Source: Bacteroidales bacterium (GTDB lineage: Bacteria > Bacteroidota > Bacteroidia > Bacteroidales > UBA932). From it: a DNA stretch of 63,303 nucleotides. Made by a program: the position numbers and the translations under genes. Location of the stretch: assembly GCA_017451395.1 (NCBI GenBank), contig JAFSPR010000041.1, positions 1 to 63,303 on the forward strand, read 5' to 3'. Under the pieces are notes generated by a model. It worked only from the letters and a program-made list of their open reading frames with translations, did not search any database and was not told the origin of the DNA. Shown one piece after another: positions 1-8,368 of the stretch (position 1 is the first letter of the stretch; each line of letters begins with the position of its first letter).

Positions 1-1
1 C

Positions 2-1339
2 ACCAACGAGGACGACCCCGTGAACTTCTTCTTCACCATGGATGCCGAACACGAAGAAATCTCCGAGAAACTCATCCCGGAGGTTGTGGATGTGTATCTG
101 ACCGGCCTGATACCGGACTATGAGCACTACCCCACTGAGCTTCAGCAGGTAAGCGGCAATCATTACGTTTACTCCGTACCCACACCAGGGTACACATCTC
201 AGGTGCTGCACCTGCTCTCTACAGGAGACACCGAGAATCCGTACTCAGTACAGTTGAAGGCACAGTACTACGAGGATCATGAGCTTGTGAACGTCCAGAA
301 CGAGTTCTCTGGATTGTCCTTCGGCACGGTCCTCTATGGCCGAGGCTGGCCCACCACCTTCCGCTTCACCATCCCGAACGACTTCGAGATGCCGGTCGTG
401 GGCTACATCGACATCGAACTCGGCCTGACCAACCTCGTGCCCGATGACGCCAATATCATCACGGCCGAAGGCAAATACTATTACCGCGCCTACTCCACCG
501 GCACCAAGACGCTGAGCCTCAAGACCGCCGACTCCCAGACAGCCGCCGTGGGCGTCCAGCTCAAGCATCGCTCCTTTGCCACTGCCGTAGGTACGCAGAG
601 CAGCCGGCAGTACCTGAACATTGCGGCAGGACGTATTACCAACAGCGTACCCGCAAATGCATCCCGCCCGTTCCGCACCAACCGGAATACCGTCTATGTA
701 TATACTAACAAGAACGGTTCCGGACAGGTGGCCAGCTACACTACAAATACCAGCAATAGCGGCACATCCGTCACCAACTACAGCGCTGCCAACTTTGCAT
801 CCAACCCCGTGGATGCCAATGCCAAGCTGTATCTGAGCATGCGCTCCGAGTACAACGGCACCACTTACAGGGCCACCACAACGGCAGAAGCGCTCTATAA
901 CAACGGAAACGCCACCACCGTCAACTTCACCACAGACCCGTTTGGTACCAAGGAGGTGACCATCAATACAACCAATGCCAACTACAGCACAACAAACCGT
1001 TCATATACGTATGACGATGTAACGGTGGCATTCTCCAACCTGTCCGGAGTGTCAGGTGATTATGTTACTATGGCCGATGGCTCGACCGTTACCATATCGG
1101 TCGCAGCGGGTTATCACATAACCAATATTTCAATCAGTTATGACGGAGAGAACTATGCCGCAAGCGGCTCAGTAACCTCAGGCGGCGGATCATTCTCCGG
1201 CACCACAACCGGGACCTGGACATCGGCAAATAACTCCACAACTAGCGTTACATTAAGACTTAATAAACGAGATAACGGCTGGTTTACCACACGCTATCTA
1301 CGTCCCTCTTCCATTGTCGTAACAGTGGTGGAAGACTAA
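2..1339 (+). CDS. Surface-type hypothetical protein, 5' end outside window
   Basis: The reading frame is open to the left edge, so the true start is not in the window; the visible part is about 445 residues ending in a TAA stop. I do not recognise the family. The protein is rich in Thr, Ser, Asn and Tyr, has almost no Cys, and the last 150 residues read as alternating beta strands with a Gly-rich stretch (SGGGSFSGTTTG), as in secreted or cell-surface beta-sandwich proteins of Bacteroidales. A fimbrillin-like or adhesin role is a guess only. A perfect hairpin follows 19 bases after the stop. No neighbour shares its strand nearby, so operon context is unknown. Confidence 0.7.
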   Translation, partial: TNEDDPVNFFFTMDAEHEEISEKLIPEVVDVYLTGLIPDYEHYPTELQQVSGNHYVYSVPTPGYTSQVLHLLSTGDTENPYSVQLKAQYYEDHELVNVQNEFSGLSFGTVLYGRGWPTTFRFTIPNDFEMPVVGYIDIELGLTNLVPDDANIITAEGKYYYRAYSTGTKTLSLKTADSQTAAVGVQLKHRSFATAVGTQSSRQYLNIAAGRITNSVPANASRPFRTNRNTVYVYTNKNGSGQVASYTTNTSNSGTSVTNYSAANFASNPVDANAKLYLSMRSEYNGTTYRATTTAEALYNNGNATTVNFTTDPFGTKEVTINTTNANYSTTNRSYTYDDVTVAFSNLSGVSGDYVTMADGSTVTISVAAGYHITNISISYDGENYAASGSVTSGGGSFSGTTTGTWTSANNSTTSVTLRLNKRDNGWFTTRYLRPSSIVVTVVED

Positions 1340-1358
1340 CCTCTCCCGTTCTTATTAC

Positions 1359-1411
1359 ATTGCCGCCAATCCAATGAACGCCTTTGAAGCGTATCACGGA
1401 TTGGCGGCAAT
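1359..1411. terminator. Hairpin after the surface-protein gene
   Basis: A perfect 14-base inverted repeat (ATTGCCGCCAATCC at 1359-1372, its complement at 1398-1411) encloses a 25-base loop. It may end transcription of the upstream gene, though there is no clean T run. The arm core GGATTGGCGGCA recurs at 40369 and 40451, so it may belong to a dispersed repeat instead. Confidence 0.45.
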
Positions 1412-1423
1412 GGTTTTGACCGG

Positions 1424-1508
1424 GAGATTTCTCGACTTCGTCCTTCGGGCTTCGTTCGAAGTGACAGGGAAACGCCCTGACAGGGAGACTACGCTCGAAA
1501 TGACAGAG
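1424..1508. repeat. Dispersed short repeat, GTCATTTCGAGCG type
   Basis: Two degenerate tandem units of the form GAGATTTCTCGACTTCG...CGAAGTGACAG are visible. Related units lie at 2646-2690, 41695-41723 and 47442-47490. They are short, locally palindromic (CTTCG...CGAAG) and mostly intergenic. Nothing else is seen between the surface-protein gene and higA. Confidence 0.7.
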
Positions 1509-1548
1509 AAAGCGCACCCCGAATGACAGGGGCTGGACAGGATTACTG

Positions 1549-1914
1549 CTACAGCATGCAGGCCCAGCCAAATTTACGGGCTACTTCTTTCAGAAGGTTA
1601 CGGTCCTTAACCGGGATAGTTACGGCTATGGTTTCACGTTGGTTTCGTCGTTCTGCAAGAGTTGCTGTATCCAGATTATACTGCGACTGGAGATTCATCC
1701 ACATATCGGCAGGAATACCCAAAGCTTTTTCCAGGGAAAGCGCCATGTTCAAAGAGACGGAACGCTTCCCTGTGATGGTTTCACTTATGACCGAAGCCTT
1801 GACGCCTGTCATCTCTGAAAGCTGTTTCTGCGTTAGGCATCTTGCCTTCAACTCATCCTTGATAAGTTCTCCAGGGTGAGTTGGTATGATAGGAGTCATT
1901 GCGTTGTTACTCAT
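1549..1914 (-). CDS. higA: HigA-family antitoxin
   Basis: The 121-residue protein opens with PTHPGELIKDELKARCLTQ, the typical HigA/VapI start, followed by a helix-turn-helix (about residues 25-55, QKQLSEMTGVKASVISETI) and the conserved LEKALGIPADMWMNLQ segment. Such proteins bind and neutralise the HigB toxin and repress their own promoter. It overlaps the 3' end of the toxin gene by 8 bases, toxin first, which is the usual higBA order. The palindromes at 2262-2288 are the likely operators. The last residues (GWACML) are a little longer than usual. Confidence 0.88.
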   Translation of the reverse strand: MSNNAMTPIIPTHPGELIKDELKARCLTQKQLSEMTGVKASVISETITGKRSVSLNMALSLEKALGIPADMWMNLQSQYNLDTATLAERRNQRETIAVTIPVKDRNLLKEVARKFGWACML

Positions 1915-2224
1915 AATGTTTGGATATTTCTGTTATCAATGCATTCACAATTATTCCTTCGGCATCAGGTGATGTCTTAAATAAAAGGCGATACTGTAAT
2001 GTAATCCATACTACATCTACACCTTCCAGATCTCCCCTCTTTTTTTCATAGTGCAGGGAGTTGATCTGAAACAAGGTCTCTACCCGGGAGGCAGCTCTCA
2101 AATAGTTTACCACCTTGACATAACGCTTTACCACATCTTTCGGCAAGCGTTTATAACGACTGTCGTTTGTCTGGCCTTTAAGGAACAACTCTTCCAGGGC
2201 CTTGTCTTCAAACTCTATATTCAT
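1907..2224 (-). CDS. higB: HigB/RelE-type toxin
   Basis: The 105-residue protein matches the RelE/HigB fold: a short N-terminal strand (MNIEFEDKALEELF), a middle helix with LPKDVVKRYVKVVNYLRAA, and the later LHYEKKRGDLEGVDVVWITLQYRLLFK strand pair ending in NALITEISKHYE. Family members are ribosome-dependent mRNA endonucleases. It is the first gene of the pair with higA, transcribed from the promoter at about 2247-2280. No catalytic-residue loss is obvious, but the active site of this family is variable and I cannot verify activity. Confidence 0.85.
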   Translation of the reverse strand: MNIEFEDKALEELFLKGQTNDSRYKRLPKDVVKRYVKVVNYLRAASRVETLFQINSLHYEKKRGDLEGVDVVWITLQYRLLFKTSPDAEGIIVNALITEISKHYE

Positions 2225-2241
2225 AACTCCATGTTTGAAGA

Positions 2242-2288
2242 CTTTGCAAAGGTAACAAGATTTTGCGAATAATTCGCAAATTTGCGAA
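2242..2288 (-). promoter_or_regulatory. higBA promoter with overlapping palindromic operators
   Basis: On the minus strand TACCTTTG (2254 to 2247) matches the Bacteroidetes -7 box; a TTTG lies 22 bases upstream, slightly longer than the norm. Two overlapping palindromes cover the upstream part: TTTGCGAATAATTCGCAAA (2262-2280) and TTCGCAAATTTGCGAA (2273-2288), giving three TTCGCAA half-sites in alternating orientation. HigA is the obvious candidate repressor. Confidence 0.7.
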
Positions 2289-2565
2289 AAATATCAGTTT
2301 CTGTTCCTGCTAACCAAACTTCTGAAAAGCAACATAAATCTGATGAAAACATAAAAAGCACAATAGTTAGTTAAACATACTGCACCCTTCACTGTGAAGA
2401 ATGCCCGGCAACACTTAACATGTCGGGCTACAATAATATGCAAATAATCCTGAAACAATCAATGGAAACGTATTTTTTTTCTAAAATGTTTTTTAGGATT
2501 CCTGTGAAACAACAATTTTTTTATGCGAAGTGTGGAGACAATTGACACAGTATCAGGCGATTATG

Positions 2566-2601
2566 CAAAATAGGGTGCACGGTTTTGAGCACCCTATTTT
2601 G
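2566..2601. terminator. Isolated perfect hairpin in a gene-poor stretch
   Basis: CAAAATAGGGTGC (2566-2578) and its exact complement (2589-2601) form a 13-base stem with a 10-base loop, with A- and T-rich stem bases so that it could work as a terminator in either direction. The rest of 2289-2801 has no credible gene: it is AT-rich to about 2530 and then carries the repeat at 2646-2690. Confidence 0.4.
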
Positions 2602-2645
2602 TGTAATACATTGATAACGAGACGGTTACCCCCACGCGGCAACAT

Positions 2646-2690
2646 GAGATTTCCCGACTTCGCCCTTCGGGCTCCGCTCGAAATGACATG
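2646..2690. repeat. Dispersed short repeat, GTCATTTCGAGCG type
   Basis: One unit (GAGATTTCCCGACTTCG...CGCTCGAAATGACA) closely resembles those at 1424-1508 and 41695-41723. Confidence 0.7.
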
Positions 2691-2801
2691 GCGCGTCCGC
2701 AATAACCACCCACAGTTATTCGTCCTCTGGCACCAAAATGCTCAAACGGTGTCCGCGCTGCGGCAAAAATACCACACCACATTACACCAGAACGGCAACT
2801 C

Positions 2802-2832
2802 TTGCATTTTACTGGGGTTTTTCATACCTTTG
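2802..2832 (+). promoter_or_regulatory. Promoter of the signalling operon
   Basis: TTG at 2802-2804, 20 bases of spacer, then TACCTTTG at 2825-2832: a near-perfect Bacteroidetes sigma-ABfr promoter, 25 bases before the kinase start codon. Confidence 0.8.
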
Positions 2833-2857
2833 TGTATCTCGCAATGGGATTATCCAC

Positions 2858-4759
2858 ATGAAAAGGACTGTCATTTCAATAATCTCGCTACTTTTTGCCG
2901 TTGCATTTACAGCCTCGGCACAGAAGAATCCGCTGAATATAGACCCCACTTGCTATGCCTTCTACACCCGCGTAGAGGGCCTTGTGGGCAAGGACGGCTT
3001 TGAAACCGCCAACAAACTCCTGCTGGAAGCCGCCATCAAAACCGGAGACCGCAAGGCCGAAACCATCCACTACATGGAGACCCTCAAGGACCTTACAATG
3101 AGGCCCGGCACCCCGCAAAACGACATTCTTGTGGAACAGGCCCAGCAGAAGGCCAAGGAGATAGCCCGCAAATACGGTTACACCCAGTATTTCTACTACT
3201 CCTTCCAGATAGTCCAGAGCTACTACCTTGCAAACGGTCAGGAATACCGCACCCGTGACCTCATGGAGGAAATGCAGCAGACCGCTCTTCAGGAAGGCAA
3301 CGCCTACGGCATGTGGATAGCAGACCGCTACCTGGCGTCCATGTACATAGACCAGAACGACTACGTTAGCGCAAAGCCCCACCTCCAGCAGGCCATAAGG
3401 CTTTACCACAGCACCACGGACCCTACCGTAAAGGCTCAGTCCCCCACCAGGCTGTACTGCGACCTCGCTGATACATATCCTATCGGCACAGACTCCGTGC
3501 GCCTTAACGTGGCCAAGGCCGTAACCCATGCACGGGAGCACATTGATACCCTCCGCTGCCGTTATTACCAGGCTCGTCTGGCGGCCCTGGACGGAAACAA
3601 AAAAGAGTATGAGCGCCTCCGGGACCTCTGCCTTGAAGACCCCCAGCTTAGGCAGATGAGGCAGAACGCCCCGCTTTACTTCTCCCTCATAGACGCCGTG
3701 TTCGACGGAAGCATCCTTCAAAGGCAGGAAGAGATAGTGAACCTGCGCTCCATCCGTGAGATGAAGGTGATTGCAAACCTCTGCGAGAACCAGGGCTACA
3801 AAGATTTCGCCTTCGGCCTGGAAAAATCCCTTGTGGTGCGCCTTGAAAACGCCATCTCCACCAACAACCAGAGCCAGCTCTCAGAGCTTGACGTAACCAT
3901 GGGAAAGGCCGCCCTGAGCGCAGACCTCCAGACCAAGGAGCGGCAGATGAACCAGATTACGCACTTTATCATGATTGCGCTCATCGTAATCCTTGCCGGC
4001 ATTGCCTTATTTGCCTGGAAGCACATCCGTGACCTCCAGAAGGCCAATGAAAAAGTGAGGCTTGCCGACGCCGCCAAAACCCGCTTTGTCCAGAACATGA
4101 GCCACGAGGTCCGCACTCCCCTGAACGCCATCGTGGGCTTCTCCCAGCTCCTGGCGCTCCCGGACGGCACCCTGGACCCTTCAGAGAAAGACGAGTTCTC
4201 AAAGCACATCATCAACAACACCCAGATGCTCACCATGCTTCTGGACGACATCCTTAATGCATCGGCTATGGACAGCGGCAATTACCGCATAAGCTATGAG
4301 CCTGGAGAGAAAGACTTCATGGCGCAGGCCGCAATTTCCAGCGCAGAGCATCGCCTGCAGCCCGGCGTCAGCATGACCTATGAGCCCAAGGACCCTGAGC
4401 TCTTCACCTTCACAACGGACCCCCGCCGCGTGCAGCAGATTCTCATAAACCTTCTCACAAACGCCTGCAAACATACCTCTGAAGGCTCAATTGTACTGTC
4501 CAGCTCCCTCAAGGAACGCCCCGGATTCGTCACCTATGCCGTCACGGATACCGGTTCCGGAATTCCCCCGGAAGAGGCCGAACGAATCTTCGAGCGCTTC
4601 ACCAAGCTCAACGAATTTGTGCAGGGAACCGGCCTTGGCCTTTCAATATGCCGCGACATTGCAGGCCGAATGGGCGCCGACGTATTCCTGGACACCTCGT
4701 ATGAAGGGAAAGGTTCCCGTTTTGTATTCCAGATTCCAACAGAGCCCAAAAAACAATGA
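2858..4759 (+). CDS. Membrane histidine kinase with TPR-like periplasmic sensor
   Basis: The protein is 633 residues from the ATG chosen because it begins a signal peptide (MKRTVISIISLLFAVAFTAS) just after the promoter. Residues about 25-360 are helical, TPR-like and predicted periplasmic; a membrane helix lies near 368-388. A HisKA domain follows with MSHEVRTPLN (His416), then a full HATPase: N box LINLLTNACKH (about 532), DTGSGIPP, and GTGLGLSI (about 590). There is no receiver or DNA-binding domain, so it must signal to a separate partner; the receiver two genes downstream is the natural candidate. Its stop overlaps the next gene by 4 bases (ATGA). Confidence 0.88.
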   Translation: MKRTVISIISLLFAVAFTASAQKNPLNIDPTCYAFYTRVEGLVGKDGFETANKLLLEAAIKTGDRKAETIHYMETLKDLTMRPGTPQNDILVEQAQQKAKEIARKYGYTQYFYYSFQIVQSYYLANGQEYRTRDLMEEMQQTALQEGNAYGMWIADRYLASMYIDQNDYVSAKPHLQQAIRLYHSTTDPTVKAQSPTRLYCDLADTYPIGTDSVRLNVAKAVTHAREHIDTLRCRYYQARLAALDGNKKEYERLRDLCLEDPQLRQMRQNAPLYFSLIDAVFDGSILQRQEEIVNLRSIREMKVIANLCENQGYKDFAFGLEKSLVVRLENAISTNNQSQLSELDVTMGKAALSADLQTKERQMNQITHFIMIALIVILAGIALFAWKHIRDLQKANEKVRLADAAKTRFVQNMSHEVRTPLNAIVGFSQLLALPDGTLDPSEKDEFSKHIINNTQMLTMLLDDILNASAMDSGNYRISYEPGEKDFMAQAAISSAEHRLQPGVSMTYEPKDPELFTFTTDPRRVQQILINLLTNACKHTSEGSIVLSSSLKERPGFVTYAVTDTGSGIPPEEAERIFERFTKLNEFVQGTGLGLSICRDIAGRMGADVFLDTSYEGKGSRFVFQIPTEPKKQ

Positions 4760-6003
4760 CGCCCCGAAGTCTCATATCAGCCTTGATTCTGGCCTTGGCT
4801 GCAACTCTTCCGTGCTTTGCGGAAGGTAACCCTTATGCCATAGACCAGCAGTGCTATGAGTACTTCCGCATGGCCGAAAACCTTGTGGACGACACCTCCA
4901 ACAACGCCTTTGAGGTTGCAAACGACGCCCTCCTGAAGCGCGCTGTTGAATGCGGAGACGAAAAAGCGCGCACGCTTCACTTCGTGGGCATCCTCAAAAG
5001 AGCCACGCGCCTGAACAGACACAACCCGGACCGCCTTGCCGGGAACAATGCCGTGGAGGCTGCCCGGCACCAGCTCATGTCCGTAGCCTCGGAAACCGGC
5101 TACAAGCAGTACTTCTACTATGCCTATGAACTGGCCCAGACATACTATGTGAACACCCGCCAGGAAGGCCATGCCCAGAACCTTCTCCAGGAAATGCTTT
5201 CACTGGCCCAGGACAAGGAGGACGACTACGGCCTGTGGCAGGGAGAGCGCTACATAGCCACCCTTTACCATACCCAGCACGACTTCCGCAATTCCCGCAG
5301 GTTCTTCCAGGAGGCAATCCGCATCTATGAGCGCAGCCAGGACCCCCTTATCAGGCGCCAGTCCCTCACAAGGGTATGCTGCGACCTTTCAGATACTTAT
5401 CCCGTCGGTTCCGATTCCGCCAGGCTTTACATCCGCAAGGCGGAGGAAACCGCCCATCTTCACCAGGACACCCTCCGCTGCTACTACTACAAAAGCCAGC
5501 TTGCTGCCCTGGACGGGAAGCCCGACACATATTCCTATTACCGTGACTACTGCCTTGGGGATCCCAATTTTGCGGCCGTAATAAAGGCCACCCCGGAGTA
5601 CTTCGAGTGCGTGGAAGGCATTATGGCAAACTCTGTTTCGGCCCAGGAATTCGGCTCCAAATTCCAGCACCTGAATTATGTTCAGCAGATGGTCTTCCTA
5701 AGGGAACTTGCCATCAGGAAACAGCGCTGGGACATTGCCGCCACGGCCGGCAACGGGGTTATCCAGAGCCTCTACAGCGCCATTTCCCGCATGAACGACA
5801 TGCGCATAGAGGAGGTTTCAGCCGCCCACGGAAACTATGAGCTGTCCACGGAACTTGCCCGGCAGCAAAAGCGCACGCGCGTGGTTACATCCATTGTGCT
5901 TACGCTGGTGATTATACTGCTTATTACAATCCTGACATTTGTCCTCTGGCGCTACAATAAACTGAAGGCCGGACACCTTATATTGAAGAATAAAGTAAAC
6001 TAA
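4756..6003 (+). CDS. Kinase-less paralogue of the upstream sensor (TPR, one membrane helix)
   Basis: At 415 residues it mirrors the sensor half of the preceding kinase: signal peptide (LISALILALAATLPCFA), then matching landmarks such as NPYAIDQQCYEYF against NPLNIDPTCYAFY, GYKQYFYYAYEL against GYTQYFYYSFQI, and CCDLSDTYPVGSDSARL against YCDLADTYPIGTDSVRL. A membrane helix lies at about 377-399, and the protein ends after a short basic tail (WRYNKLKAGHL), exactly where the kinase would begin. It is therefore a duplicated sensor without output, possibly a heterodimer partner, ligand buffer or decoy. It overlaps the kinase gene by 4 bases and is 5 bases before the receiver gene. Confidence 0.82.
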   Translation: MTPRSLISALILALAATLPCFAEGNPYAIDQQCYEYFRMAENLVDDTSNNAFEVANDALLKRAVECGDEKARTLHFVGILKRATRLNRHNPDRLAGNNAVEAARHQLMSVASETGYKQYFYYAYELAQTYYVNTRQEGHAQNLLQEMLSLAQDKEDDYGLWQGERYIATLYHTQHDFRNSRRFFQEAIRIYERSQDPLIRRQSLTRVCCDLSDTYPVGSDSARLYIRKAEETAHLHQDTLRCYYYKSQLAALDGKPDTYSYYRDYCLGDPNFAAVIKATPEYFECVEGIMANSVSAQEFGSKFQHLNYVQQMVFLRELAIRKQRWDIAATAGNGVIQSLYSAISRMNDMRIEEVSAAHGNYELSTELARQQKRTRVVTSIVLTLVIILLITILTFVLWRYNKLKAGHLILKNKVN

Positions 6004-6008
6004 AAGAT

Positions 6009-6431
6009 ATGACACCACTTTACGCACAGGAGCACGATTACTCAAGGTTCAACGTGCTTGCCGTAGACGACATCCCCCTGAACCTCCTTCTGGTCCAGAA
6101 GATGCTTTCCCGCTTCAATTTCAAGCTGCGCACGGCAGCCAACGGGCAACTGGCCCTGGACGCCGTTGCAGCCCAGAAGCCGAATCTCATCCTGCTGGAT
6201 CTTATGATGCCCGGCATTGACGGTTTTGAGGTTATCCGCAGGCTCAGGGAAGATCCTGAAACCGCCGATATCCAGATTGTGATCCTGAGCGCCCTCAACT
6301 CCAACGAGGACGTGATCAAGGGTTTCAACGTGGGTGCCAACGACTTCATAATGAAACCCATCATTATGGAAAAACTGCTCTCCTGCGTTGTGAACCAACT
6401 TGCTATTGCTGAGGCGAAGGCCGGAAAGTAA
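6009..6431 (+). CDS. Stand-alone response regulator receiver
   Basis: The 140-residue protein is a single receiver domain: acidic pocket VDDIP near residue 21, phosphoacceptor Asp64 in LLDLMMPG, the conserved Ser in VILSALN, and Lys116 in FIMKPI. The tail (EKLLSCVVNQLAIAEAKAGK) is only the last receiver helix, with no output domain. Family knowledge: such proteins act by binding partners or as phosphate carriers. It lies 5 bases after the sensor paralogue and 21 before the TPR protein, so the kinase two genes upstream is its likely phosphodonor. Confidence 0.88.
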   Translation: MTPLYAQEHDYSRFNVLAVDDIPLNLLLVQKMLSRFNFKLRTAANGQLALDAVAAQKPNLILLDLMMPGIDGFEVIRRLREDPETADIQIVILSALNSNEDVIKGFNVGANDFIMKPIIMEKLLSCVVNQLAIAEAKAGK

Positions 6432-6452
6432 GCATCTTCGATCTTTCGCGCT

Positions 6453-7784
6453 TTGAGGAAATTCCTTCTATCGGCATTGGCGGCGCTTTTGTGCGCTGCC
6501 GCCCCGGGGCAGATTGTGAACCGCCTCCGGGTGGACCAGAAAACGTTCATCCGCTACGCCTACGGCCGTATGCAGGAGTTCAACGAGGACAATCTTCCTC
6601 TTGCCGATTCCCTGTACCGGGAAGGAGAACTCCAGGGGAATTTCCGCCTCAAATGCCTTGGTCTTTCCCTTGAAATGCCCGTCCGCTATGCCCTTGGCGA
6701 ATATGGGAGGATGGACAGCACCGTGGTAGAGATAAAGGCTCTCCTTGCCGACAGAAAGGACCTCAGGGAATTCTACTTCTCCACCCTACACGAGTACTGC
6801 GAATTCCTTGTCCACACGGGCCGCGTCTCCGACGCCATGCTTGAGGCAAGGGCTATGGAAAGGCTGGCTTCCCAGGAGAAAAAGCCGCTTGGAAGGATGT
6901 ACTCCTACAGGATTATCGGCCTTATCCAAAGTTACAGGGAAAACCATTACCTGGCCATCCAGAACCTTGAAAAGGCCGTGCGTTTCTGCCGTGAGGCCCG
7001 CGCGGAGCAGGACCTCCCCAACCTCTGCATCCTCCTTGCCCAGGAAAACATCAAGATGCGAAACTTCCCGGAGGCCGACAACTACTGCCTCAAGGCGGAA
7101 GAATATGAGAGTTTCTTCCCCGCCATCCGCATCAAGGCGCTAATGACAAGGGCGTACCTCAGCAATGCCGCCGGCAACGACAAAGCCTTCTGGAAGTACT
7201 ACGACGCCCTCCTCAAAGAGCCGCTCTACGCCGTTCAGACAGACGCCGACACCCGCACCGGACTTGACATAACCTACCTCCGCTCAAAGGGCCTTCTTGA
7301 AGAGGCGCTCCAGAAGGCCGATTCCCTGGGGACCCTCCGCGGCCGCCTTGAGCAGAAGCACGGGATTTATGCCGATATGGGGGCGTTCGGAAGCGCCTAC
7401 GGGCATTTATCGGCCCTGATGCAGCAGAAGGACTCCGTGTACATCACCGTCCAGAACGAGGACCTTGCCATCCTGGACGCGGAGATGAACAATGCGCAGC
7501 TCCGCGAGGAAGCCCAGAGGCTCAAGTCCCAGAACCAGATTACCATCCTCCTTGGCTTCCTTGCCATGTTTGTGATTGCCTTTGCAACGGTAATCTACCA
7601 GCAGTGGAAACTGAGGGACAATCTTGACCAGATGCGCCGCATGTCCCAGGAGGCCGTCCAGGCCCGCCGCGCCTTCAAGAAGGCCATGGACGCAAAGGAG
7701 GCGGAGAACTCTTACAAGATAAAACTACTTCAAAACCGAACTACAAATATCCTCACGGACTATGAAGATATCCTCAATAGTTAA
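6453..7784 (+). CDS. TPR membrane protein with cytoplasmic coiled coil
   Basis: I chose the TTG start because it gives a good signal peptide (MRKFLLSALAALLCAAAPGQ); the first in-frame ATG would remove it. The 443-residue product has TPR-like helical repeats through about residue 350, a membrane helix at 362-384 (LLGFLAMFVIAFATVIY) and a C-terminal charged coiled coil of about 55 residues. Architecture resembles the two sensors upstream, but sequence similarity is weaker and there is no kinase domain. It may be a third sensor or a scaffold that passes a signal across the membrane to the receiver. The next gene overlaps its 3' end by 23 bases. Confidence 0.75.
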   Translation: MRKFLLSALAALLCAAAPGQIVNRLRVDQKTFIRYAYGRMQEFNEDNLPLADSLYREGELQGNFRLKCLGLSLEMPVRYALGEYGRMDSTVVEIKALLADRKDLREFYFSTLHEYCEFLVHTGRVSDAMLEARAMERLASQEKKPLGRMYSYRIIGLIQSYRENHYLAIQNLEKAVRFCREARAEQDLPNLCILLAQENIKMRNFPEADNYCLKAEEYESFFPAIRIKALMTRAYLSNAAGNDKAFWKYYDALLKEPLYAVQTDADTRTGLDITYLRSKGLLEEALQKADSLGTLRGRLEQKHGIYADMGAFGSAYGHLSALMQQKDSVYITVQNEDLAILDAEMNNAQLREEAQRLKSQNQITILLGFLAMFVIAFATVIYQQWKLRDNLDQMRRMSQEAVQARRAFKKAMDAKEAENSYKIKLLQNRTTNILTDYEDILNS

Positions 7785-8184
7785 GAATCACTCAAACGAG
7801 CTCCTGGCCGTAGTGATCTTCCTGGTTGGCGCCGTCCTGGGCCTTCTGGGTCTGATCCAGGTTGTGCCCCTTTTAATTGGCGTATTAGGCCTTATTATCC
7901 TTTCCAGCGGACTCATCTACTTCTGCATCAAGTTCACCTCTGAAAAGGCTTATAAGGAGTACTACAAGGAGAGTTACGAGATTGAGCACGAGTCCATTGA
8001 GGAAGTCACCCTCACCTCAATGCGCTATCACCGCTATCAGGAGGCCGTGCTGGCCCGCTATGAGAGCGCCTGCCGTGACCTTGGCCTTGTGGACGAGCAG
8101 AAAGACTGGCTCCTGGACCTCCTTATGGCCGCAAAGAACAAGGTGGACGAGCAGTTGGAAGAGGAAGGCGGCGGGCACATTTAG
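7762..8184 (+). CDS. Small two-helix membrane protein
   Basis: The 140-residue product has two close membrane helices (about residues 13-33 and 35-57, AVVIFLVGAVLGLLGLI and LLIGVLGLIILSSGLIYF) and a soluble, acidic, helical C-terminal half rich in Tyr and Glu. I do not recognise the family. It overlaps the preceding gene by 23 bases, so translation is probably coupled, and it ends the operon just before the tRNA promoter. A role in the same membrane signalling complex is inference from position only. Confidence 0.7.
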   Translation: MKISSIVKNHSNELLAVVIFLVGAVLGLLGLIQVVPLLIGVLGLIILSSGLIYFCIKFTSEKAYKEYYKESYEIEHESIEEVTLTSMRYHRYQEAVLARYESACRDLGLVDEQKDWLLDLLMAAKNKVDEQLEEEGGGHI

Positions 8185-8194
8185 TCCTGCAAAG

Positions 8195-8225
8195 TTTGCA
8201 TTTTAAAAAATTCTTACTATCTTTG
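8195..8225 (+). promoter_or_regulatory. tRNA-Val promoter
   Basis: TTTG at 8195-8198, 19-base spacer, TATCTTTG at 8218-8225, 14 bases before the tRNA: a perfect match to the Bacteroidetes consensus. Confidence 0.85.
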
Positions 8226-8239
8226 CAGTCCCAAAATGA

Positions 8240-8314
8240 GGGCGGTTAGCTCAGCTGGTTCAGAGCACCTGCCTTACAAGCAGGGGGTCACTGGTTCGAA
8301 TCCAGTACCGCCCA
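8240..8314 (+). tRNA. tRNA-Val (anticodon TAC)
   Basis: A complete cloverleaf can be folded: acceptor GGGCGGT / ACCGCCC, D arm GCTC...GAGC, anticodon stem CCTGC / GCAGG around loop CTTACAA (anticodon TAC), and T loop GGTTCGAATCC. Discriminator A at 8314; CCA is not encoded. A terminator follows at once. Confidence 0.97.
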
Positions 8315-8350
8315 CGAAAAAAGGACTGATTTTCATCAGTCCTTTTTTCG
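8315..8350. terminator. Bidirectional rho-independent terminator
   Basis: A perfect 15-base stem (CGAAAAAAGGACTGA at 8315-8329, complement at 8336-8350) with a six-base loop and A/T runs at both ends. It can stop the tRNA transcript and the converging minus-strand operon that ends at 8369. Confidence 0.9.
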
Positions 8351-8368
8351 TGGATATCGGCCTTGAAA

